Positions 56,390-64,000 of a stretch of 64,000 nt of DNA are shown in pieces. The notes below the pieces were generated by a model. The model was given only the letters and a program-made list of their open reading frames with translations, was not told the DNA's origin and made no database searches. How positions within the stretch are numbered: the stretch's first letter is position 1; every line of letters starts with the position of its first letter. Origin of the DNA: Posidonia oceanica. Its lineage: Eukaryota; Streptophyta; Magnoliopsida; Alismatales; Posidoniaceae. The stretch covers positions 58,432,001 through 58,496,000 of the forward strand of contig JAZBRS010000020.1 in NCBI GenBank assembly GCA_037176725.1. The letters run 5' to 3'. The position numbers and the translations under genes were made by a program.

Positions 56390-57659
56390 CTAGGACAATA
56401 ACACCTGCCACTTAGCACATCTGCCCACCATGGCCGGCTTCTGAAAGAGGAATTTGATGGGATCATGCCGGCATAAGAGCTGCACTGGGTATGCCATCAG
56501 GTAGTGCCTCAGCTTCTGTGCAGCCCAGACAAGGGACAGGCAAGTCTTCTCTAGTGTTGTGTACCTGGCTTCACATTCATTAAATTTCTTGCTCAGGTAG
56601 TAGATGGCACGCTCCTTCCTACCAGATTCGTCATGTTGGCCCAAGACGGCACCCATGGAATGCTGCGTGGTAGAAAGGTAGAGAAGCAAAGGTCTCCCCA
56701 GCGTAGGCGGGACCAGGACAGGAGGCTTGATCAATAGCTGCTTGATCTTGGCAAATGCAGCTTGACACTCCTCGCTCCAGTGAATCTGCGCATTCTTCTT
56801 CAGGAGCTTGAATATAGGTTCATAGATGGGCGTAAGCTGTGCAATGAAGCGACTGATATATTGTAAACGCCCAAGTAGACTTCTGACTTCCTTTTCAGTC
56901 CTGGGGGGCGGCATGTCCACGATGGCTTGTGCTTTCAACAGGTCCACCTCAATCCCCATTTGGCTAACAATGTAGCCGAGCAATTTGCTAGAAGATACCC
57001 CGAATACGCACTTCTTGGGATTCAAGCGCAGCTTGTACTTCCGTAGACGGTCAAAGAGCTTTCTAAGACAGGCAAGATGATCCTCGGGCTCTTTGGTTTT
57101 GGCAATCATATCGTCTACATAGACCTCCACTTCTTGGTGCATGAGGTCATGGAATAGCGCAGTCATGGCCCTCTGATAGGTTGCACCAGCATTCTTTAGG
57201 CCGAACGGCATGACTTGGTAGCAGAAGACTCCCCAAGGGGTGATGAATGAAGTCTTTTCCATGTCTTCTTCTGCCATCTTGATCTGATTGTATCCAGAAA
57301 AGCCGTCCATGAAGGAGAGCATTTTGTGGCCCGCTGTATTGTCGACTAGGACGTCAATGTGGGGCAATGGAAAGTCGTCCTTGGGACTCGCCTTGTTCAG
57401 GTCCCTATAGTCGATGCAGATCCGGATTCGGCCATCCTTCTTGGGCATAGGTACAATGTTTGCCAGCCATTCAGGGTCAAGAACGACCTTCAGAAAGTTG
57501 ACTCCAAGCTGCTTCATTATCTCTTCTTTGATCATGAGCAGCCACTGCGGTCGCCATCTTCTTAGCTTCTGCTTTACTGGCTTGGCATCCGGATTTAAGG
57601 GCAGATTGTGCACCACTATCTCTATGTCGAGGCCGACCATATCTTCATAACTCCAGGCG
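56390..57659 (-). pseudogene. pol: Element D reverse transcriptase and first RNase H
   Basis: KKDGRIRICIDYRDLNKAS (about 57440-57380), LSFMDGFSGYNQI, QVMPFGLKNAGATYQRAM and the catalytic Y-V-D-D-M at 57121-57107 are intact. Thumb and connection follow, with LLGRLQYISRFI, ECQAAFAKIKQLL and an RNase H-like part (LYLSTTQHSMGAVLGQHD, KTCLSLVWAAQKLRHYL). The whole stretch is open until TAG 56392, where A has CAG. This is the best reference in the window for placing the element in a phylogeny. Confidence 0.92.
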
Positions 57660-59399
57660 AAGACATCCGCATATTCTTTCAGGAATGCGATGAATTCTAC
57701 TCGAGTCTGGGCGGACAGCTGGGCACTGATGCAAACTTCTTTGACTTCCTCAGCTGTGCCAATGTTAACAACCTCCGTTTCTTCTTCAACATGGAGGTTG
57801 GGGCCTTCTGGGTCGTCGTCATGGGGCCGGAACTCGGGCAAAGGTTCGTCAGTCTCATCCATGCCCGTATCATCCTCTTCTCCATAAGCAACAAGCTCCG
57901 AGAGGATCTCTTTCTCAAAAGAGGGACTTGTGATGTCGAAAGAGTGCATGTGTTCCGCTGCTTGGCCCTGGTGACGCTTCAGGATGGTCACGCTTACTCG
58001 AGTATTCTTGTAGCCTCGGTGTGCGACCTCCGTCCCAGCGATTCTTTCTGCTGTTTGCTCTGGCCTGACTGACTCTGCTGAGTGCTCTGCTGATTCTGCT
58101 GAGTGCTCAACTGACTCTGCTGCTGATACTGCTGATTGCTCTGCTGACTGTGCTGCTGAGGCATTCTGCTCTGCTGCATCTACTGCTGATGCTCCCCCCT
58201 TTGGGTCTTCTAGTGTGCTCGTGGAGGATATGCCGGACTGGCGGCTGATCTGGTCACTGCTGCTTGATGCATTGCTCAGGTGAGGCATGGGTTGCACAAA
58301 CCACCTAGACCCGCCTTCTGGTTGAAGAGTGATGAGCTCATCTGGTCTAGGGGAGTCCGGCGCTGCTGAGTCTTCTAGGACCATGATGGAAGCATGGTCC
58401 TCTTGCAGAGGAGGATCCGTGACTACGGCTTTTCCTTTCCTTTCTGCAGCTTGATGGTCTGCCAGGTCTTCTGCTATCGACTTGAGTTGTTCTTGATAGA
58501 GTAGCTCTAAGTCAGACATCCAAGAATCGACCTGGGCTTCTATCGCCACTCCTTCTTCTTCGTCTGAGGGGGAGTCGACGTAGTAGGCGCTGGGGGCCTG
58601 CGGCACTGTCCCAGCTGCAAGATGGATCACCGCCCTTGGAGTCTGCATGATCTGGTTTACGGGCGCGTCCGCTGATGGCAGCTCAGATGTAGAAGGCCCA
58701 AATAGACAGGCCAGCGGTGCTGCTGATGAATAAGCTTCCAGGGTCACTGCTGGAGAATAAGCAGGGGTGCTCTTTGAAGGGCTCAAGGGCCCGGAGAGTG
58801 TAGTGCTCAGTCGGCCTTTTGTATCGGGCTGTAACTGAGGGAGCGCAGCCTCTGATGCCATAAGGTCTTGCCATGAGAGCTGCTGCAGGTTGTCAGGAGA
58901 ATGCGGAGCGGACTGCGCCAGCTGCATTCCTGAAGATGATGCTGAAGGAGCGGGCTGGGCCACGCTGCTGACTGAGTTTATAGACTGCCCCTCCAGAGAC
59001 GGGGGCAGTGGCACTGATGTGTTTGTGACCGCTGGTAGCATACTTGGTTCTGCCAAGGGGAGCGTCTCTGACTCCTGCACTGCTGCTGACTGTTCTTGAG
59101 GAGCTGATGTGGCTGGAAAAGGATGAGAACTTGCATCTGCCACAGGGCCTGCTGAACTGCCCGCTGTTTCTGCCAAAGGGGGAGCTAAATAAACTGACTG
59201 TGGGGCCTCTGCTCTGACCACTGTTTCTGCTGAGTTGATTGGGACTGCCTCTGTTGCATCAGACTGCTCCTCATTCAAGTAGTAGTCCTCAATACACACC
59301 CAATCCTCTGCCGGCGCTGTGGCTTGATAGTCGGTTGATCCTAGAATTCCTGCACTGGTAAAGTTAGTGAGGTCTCTGGGGATGGCTGGTGCACGATCT
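57660..59399 (-). pseudogene. Element D pol linker
   Basis: This is an open, low-complexity region with many Ser, Ala, Pro and Glu. It includes EDWVCIEDYYLNEEQ, YVDSPSDEEEG and, at about 58180-58040, an imperfect S-A-E-(H/Q) repeat. HSFDITSPSFEKEILSELV to FIAFLKEYADVFAWSYED leads into the reverse transcriptase. It has no enzymatic motif. A region of the same kind is found in A. Confidence 0.75.
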
Positions 59400-60319
59400 C
59401 TGAGCTGGAAGCAGTGATCTTCGTTGAGCTTTGGTTCGTAGCCGAGACCTTCAGACTTCCTTCGCTCCACTGCTACGATCGGCTCCGCGATCCCTTGGCC
59501 GTGACGCCCGAGTGGCGTACCCTTTATGTAACCCCAACTGTGACATACATTCTCGACCATTCGAAAGGGGTTGCTGTGAACGGTCAAGGAGTTGACACGT
59601 TCAAGATCAGGAACGAAGTTAACTGGCTCGCACCGGTTAACGCGATATAGGGCTTCAGAAGTCTCGGGGTCAAACGGGATAGATTGCGAAGACACGGGAG
59701 AGACTGCTTCAATCCGCTCCTTCTCAAAGTTCTCCACCATGACGACAATGACATCATCGCCACGACGGTACTTTATCATTCGATGGAGGGTCGAAGGAAG
59801 GACCTGATGCTTGTGGAGCCAAGGGCGCTCAAGCAGAAGATTGAAGTTAGGCTTCAAGTCGACGACATAGAATTCTACGTCGAAGACGACCGGACCGATA
59901 GCCAGAGGGATAATCAGAATCCCTAGAGCGTCATGGTGAGTATTGTCAAAAGCAGTCATTCCCTTCACGGCTGGCGTGATATCCTTGGCTTTGAATTTGA
60001 GCTTGGTTGCTGTACGCAAGGGGCAGATGTTAAGGCCTGACCCGTTATCAACCAGTGTTAGGGGAATGCGAAAGTTTTTGAACTGCACCGTGACGAAAAG
60101 GGGCTGGTTGTGATTAATCCCTGCCGGAGGCAGCTCATCACTCGTAAAAGAGATGACCTGGGGCTCCGCGATTAACCCAACCATGCTCTCCAAGGCAGAA
60201 GGCTCAATAGACTGGGACACACGAGCAGCCTAGAACACGCGAAGAAAAGCCTCACGGTGCTCGGCAGAAGTGTGGATCAAATCCCAGATGGAGATGTCGG
60301 CTTTGACCTTCTTAAGCTA
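59400..60319 (-). pseudogene. Element D aspartic protease
   Basis: The active-site stretch L-T-L-V-D-N-G-S-G-L-N-I is at about 60062-60024, where D-N-G-S stands in place of the usual D-T/S-G. NLLLERPWLHKHQVLPSTL and RRGDDVIVV follow. Asp-Asn-Gly is shared with C, so it is a family trait, not damage. TAG 60232 lies just before the domain. Confidence 0.82.
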
Positions 60320-63300
60320 GGAAGTTAGGTCCGCTTTAGGTTGGCTTCTCCTAGCAGCTGGAGGGGTGGTTCTGGTAGGTTCTAAGGGAGCAGTGGCAGG
60401 AAGCTGGGTTACTACAGGTTGGCTAGGGATTTGGCTAACTACAGGCTGATCCGGGGTTGGATCTGCTAAGGGTTGGCCTGAGGGTGGGGGTATAACAGGT
60501 CCAGGGTGAGTTGGCCTAGTTGCCGGTGCTGGGGGCCTGTAAATCCTCCCCGATCGCGTTACTTCCGCGCACATTTCTGTGGCGTAGCTGTAAGGGACGC
60601 GATGGGTGTCCAGGGTCAAATCAATGACGACCGGAGCATGTGCTGCGAGCACAGGAGGGGTTACAGGGGGACCTACAGGATGTTGAGGTCTATCTAGTGG
60701 GTATGGTTGTTGGGGTGGGAAGGCTGGGACAGGTTGAGGTCTGCCTAGAAGGTGTAGCTGAGGCTGCCCTAAAAGGTGAATGGGAGAACTAGGTTGGGCT
60801 CTAGCTAAAAGGTGTACAGGAGATTGAGCCTGAGGGAGCACGGTGGGATGCGCGAGAGGGCGCTCCGGCCTGGCACGCGGTCGGATCAAATGGATTCCCG
60901 ACTCGGAGCCGGCAACTGCCGCCAGATAGAGACTGACTGGGAAAGGCTCAGAGATGTCAGAGATAAGATCGGAAGGGTCTACTACAGAAGTAGCAGGCCC
61001 AGAAGGAAAGACAGAGTGGACGCCTGAGGTTCCCGCCCCTCCCGGATAAGAGTGCTCCGGTAAAGGTTGGCAGACGATGCCAGAATGCGAGGGAACAGCT
61101 GGAGATGCAGATGCATGAGTGTGTGCTTGAGTGGAAGCCTCGTGCGTGTCGATCACAATCGTTCCCGATTCGATCAAGTCCTGAATTGCGTTCCGCAGGG
61201 AGAAGCAATTGTCCGTCGAATGCCCGACGCTTCGATGGAAATTGCAGAAGAGGTCCGGCCTGAACCAATGCGGCAGAGGGCTTGGCGGCGGACGAACCTC
61301 CGGGAACTTCAGGAGCGATGCCACCTTTGGCAAGATGACCGTGAGTGGTTCCACCAGTGGGGTGAAATTCCTCCTCTCAGCGGGTGGTCTTCTTTGCCTT
61401 GGGTGTGAGCCTTGCTGGACCGGTGCGGCAGGATAGACCGGTCTAGCGGTGGTAGTGATGTGCGGTGTGTGCGGGTTCCTAGGTGCAGGAGCGTACACCA
61501 TCTGAGCAGGAGCAGGCTGAGACGGCAAGCGAACAGGCACAGCAGGAGAATCGACGAATGCAACAGCGGGTTTCGGCGAGTCCTTCCTCTTCGGGCGGTT
61601 GTTGTTGCTGCTGTTGTTGTTGTTGTTGGAGGTGCTGCTGTTGACACTGTTGCTGCTGATCACTGCCTGCTTAGCGAACGCAGAGAGAGCCGGGAAGTTG
61701 CCACTCCGCAAAGAACTCTCCACGCGCGCTCCAGCTCTGATGAGTGCCGCAAAAGTAGTGACTGGTTGAATGCTAAGCAGAGCTCCGAGAGATGGCTACG
61801 CCCCTTTGATAACGATCTCGATAGACTCCTCGTCAGAGGGTCTATCTCGAACCTGGGAGGCAAGGGCGTGCCAGCGGCCGACGTACTCCCCGAACGGCTC
61901 GCCAGAGTTCTGCTTGATTGCGATCTAGTCCGCATTCTTTGGGACAAGATCGAGGTTGAAGGAGTATTGCTCCAGGAATGCCTGACTGAGGCCATTCCAA
62001 GTCTTGATGGCTGACATATCGAGTGATGTGAACCACTTGAGTGCCGGCCCGGTCAAACTCTTCTGGAACAAGCGGATCAGCAACCTCTCGTCAGCCTGAA
62101 GCTGAGCGAGATCACCGCAATACGCCTTCAGGTGTGCTACGGGGCAGCCCCTACCATTATACTTCTCGAAGTCCGGGATTTTGAACTTCGGAGGGAGTAC
62201 CGCCTCTGGAAAGCAACAGAGGTCTCGGAATTGGTAGGTCTGGTGCTCGGTACCCTGCACTAGTCGTAGTGCCTTCTCCAAGACGTCCATCCGGTTATTG
62301 ATGGGGTCTGGGATTGCTGCTGTAGGAGAGGGATCAGCAGGGGTAGTGAGCACATACGCTGAATGGGTCGCACCTAAGTGCTCCTCCGGATCTACCATAG
62401 CGTCGCCTGGTGGAGCAACGGGATGGCCGGCGTATCCGTGCTGGGGGACAGTGTATGCAGGAGTGTATGTAGGATGCTGGACTTGGTGGAGAGGAGAAGA
62501 GTAAATGCCATGCTGTGCTGGGATAGGGGGAGGATGACGGAGCGCCAGTTGCTGTACATGCGGGGTGCCAGACAGCGAGCCAGCGAGATACTGGGCTCCA
62601 GCCAATCCAAAGGATTGACCACCAGGAGGAAGTGGTGCATGCTGTGCCAAGTGTTGTGCAGCAGGAGGCGGTAAATGAGCCCCCATCGTCGGGACCGTGA
62701 GCAGTTGCGACGATGGTCGAGGCGGAGGTGCAGAGGTTGATGCATGAAATGCAGGAACTGGCCTCGGGGGAACCTCAGGGACGACAGAGACAGGAGAAGG
62801 ACGAACTGATAGAGCCATGCCCTGCAGTCTTTGGGCGAGCTCCATCAGGTGCTGGTACTGCGCCTCGGGCGTCTCGCCAGCGGGGACGCTGAAGTGCAGT
62901 GCCGGCGGGGATTGAGAAACAAGTGGCACGGACACAAACTGTCCGGGAGGGAAAGATTCTACAGAAAGTGCCGCAGCAGCGGTGGAAGGGATGTCGAAAG
63001 CGACGTATCCCTGAGACGGAAGGGGCAGTGGCGTCTCCGGAGCGCGAGTAACGGCCGTCAAGATAGACTCGGCGACCGGATCTGGAGGAAGGGAGGCTTG
63101 CCACTGTCCCGGGGTGTACTGAGAACCTAGAGACGTCAGAGGAGGAAACCCTGGCGTCGGAGGGGGAACAAGGGGGATAGAAAGAGCAACCGGAGGGGCC
63201 AGAACGGAAACACCCTCCGTGACAGGAGTAAAAGAAGACTCACTAACGTACTGGGCCATCGCTGACCTAGAGCGTGTGAGAATAGGGCTGCGATGGGTAT

Positions 63301-63418
63301 TCAAGCGGTGAGTCCTACGAGGAGCTATCGTCGCAAGTGCGGATAGCTTAGAGGGGGAATGGTCGTGAACTAAGTCGCAAAAGGGCGTCAACGGGGGTCG
63401 ATACTCGAGCTCTGGCAA
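60320..63418 (-). pseudogene. gag: Element D gag
   Basis: The proline-rich N-terminal part begins either at ATG 63418 or, more like other copies, at MAQYVSES (ATG 63259). The retrotransposon-gag domain spans about 62200-61740 (GRGCPVAHLKAYCGDLAQLQ, LKWFTSLDM, RDRPSDEES). An Asn/Ser-rich stretch (about 61600-61660) is followed by a zinc-knuckle variant C-x2-H-x4-H-x4-C (F-C-N-F-H-R-S-V-G-H..., 61258-61197). The C-terminal part is rich in HLLGRPQP-like proline repeats (about 60900-60680). Gag binds the genomic RNA and forms particles. TAGs at 61927 and 61798 lie inside the gag domain. Confidence 0.88.
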
Positions 63419-63442
63419 AGGGAAACTCGCTTACCGATCACG

Positions 63443-63967
63443 CTGACACAACAGAAGGAAATTAGGGTTAGAAACTAAAAGATGAATGCAAATGAGTTAG
63501 TTAAGTGGCATGAATGATGTGCATGCTTTCTAGTATGCCCCCCTTTCCTATCTAGTGTTTCCTAGCAAGGTTGTCTACTTCGGGTATCCCTGGATGTACG
63601 GGTCACCGACTCAGGTCAGAAAAAGTAGGTCCCCTGTCTAACTCCCGGCCCAAAGCTCAGGTAATGACAGGGTGGTGCGTTAGTGGCCTCTACCCCGCCA
63701 AAGCGTGGGTGGTACCCTCTACTAACACCGACACGACCCCCGGACAAGGAGGGGACGGACCGACCAACTTATGCCACGCCCAAAGCAGTGGAACAAGAGG
63801 CCGGAACCGTCCTTCGCAGACTAGTAGGTGGACTCAGAGGAGAAGAATGCATGCCCTATATGATGCTTATGCAAAATGATTAGAGTTTTTTATCTTGCAC
63901 ATTTTATTAACCAAAGGGGGTGAAGGATTGTTTGTAGTCTCTAGTTACCCCTAGAAGTTCTTTTTAC
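63443..63967 (-). other. candidate leader intron, element D
   Basis: The minus-strand donor is GTGCAA|GTAAAAA (63967). A branch-point-like TTCTAACCC is followed by the acceptor TTTCCTTCTGTTGTGTCAG| (63443). The layout matches A and C. The interior holds the leader block with mirrored 'gtggtaccctcc' sequence (about 63540-63850), the most conserved noncoding DNA between the elements. The exon continues into the gag frame. Confidence 0.5.
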
Positions 63968-64000
63968 TTGCACTTTTTAGTTAACCATGGGGGAAGCAGA

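Larger units (their letters stand above)
54494..63418 (-). pseudogene. gag-pol: Element D gag-pol, one frame with six TAG codons
   Basis: From 63418 to the stop at 54494 the minus strand is one continuous frame of about 2,975 codons with no frameshift. It is interrupted only by TAG, at 61927, 61798, 60319, 60232, 56392 and 55339 (first bases). Comparison with A and C shows CAG at 61798, 60319 and 56392, CAA or CAG at 60232, TGG at 55339 and a leucine codon at 61927. The domain order is gag, protease, linker, reverse transcriptase, RNase H, second RNase H, integrase. A single gag-pol frame would be cleaved by the protease. Domain details follow in separate entries. Confidence 0.9.
42917..64000 (-). 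mobile_element. Element D: minus-strand Tat/Ogre-type retrotransposon, 5' end outside window
   Basis: The 3' LTR (42917-48742), polypurine tract, hypervariable repeats, DUF7745 gene, spacer, integrase-to-gag and leader are all in minus orientation. The 5' LTR and primer-binding site should lie a few hundred bases beyond 64000, judging from A. It sits inside element C, with ATATG (42912-42916) as the left candidate target duplication. It is the youngest and best preserved element: no frameshift in about 8.9 kb of gag-pol and an intact DUF7745 frame. If the 5' LTR matches the 3' LTR, the full element would be about 27 kb. Confidence 0.93.

Overview
The window is angiosperm-type nuclear DNA made almost entirely of nested long-terminal-repeat (LTR) retrotransposons. 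No tRNA, rRNA, CRISPR or intact host gene was seen. The elements are Ty3/Gypsy of the Tat/Ogre type. They have very long LTRs (about 3.5 to 5.8 kb), gag and pol in one frame, and a second RNase H domain between the usual reverse transcriptase/RNase H and the integrase. An extra DUF7745-like (plant-mobile-domain-related) gene lies downstream of integrase. The species cannot be named from the sequence.

Layout. 1-1692 is the 3' part of an A-type LTR. 1810-2375 is a second LTR end, joined to an integrase tail (to 2428) and a post-integrase spacer. 4092-5950 is a decayed minus-strand DUF7745 gene, and 6050-6175 is the end of another minus-strand coding sequence. Element A (6176-28507, plus strand, 22.3 kb) is complete, with two LTRs and a GGTCC target duplication. 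It interrupts that second coding sequence, which resumes at 28513 and leads to a TATA box near 29350 and a repeat-rich stretch to about 30130. 30130-32148 holds pieces of a minus-strand element E. Element C (32149-42916, plus strand) is inserted in E, and element D (42917 to beyond 64000, minus strand) is inserted in C just after the protease.

How the parts relate. A, C and D share a leader, a probable leader intron, and gag, protease, reverse transcriptase, two RNase H domains and integrase in the usual order (C is visible only to protease). After integrase, A and D carry a roughly 1.5-kb spacer, the DUF7745 gene in sense orientation (where an env gene sits in retroviruses), a hypervariable tandem-repeat region, a polypurine tract and the 3' LTR. 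D is the best preserved: about 8.9 kb of gag-pol stays in one frame, broken only by six TAG codons, and its DUF7745 gene is open for 400 codons. A and C are older, with frameshifts and many CAG-to-TAG changes.

The most unusual signals are structural. (1) The hypervariable 3' regions of A and D are arrays of short hairpins whose arms change together from copy to copy. (2) An inverted copy of the LTR terminus lies about 55-60 nt upstream of each polypurine tract and co-varies with that LTR end. (3) A-type LTRs carry repeated double-hairpin modules built on GTTGGACGC/GCGTCCAAC. (4) Three elements share a branch point, pyrimidine tract and AG that indicate a leader intron. All comparisons were made by eye within the window; no database search or folding program was run.
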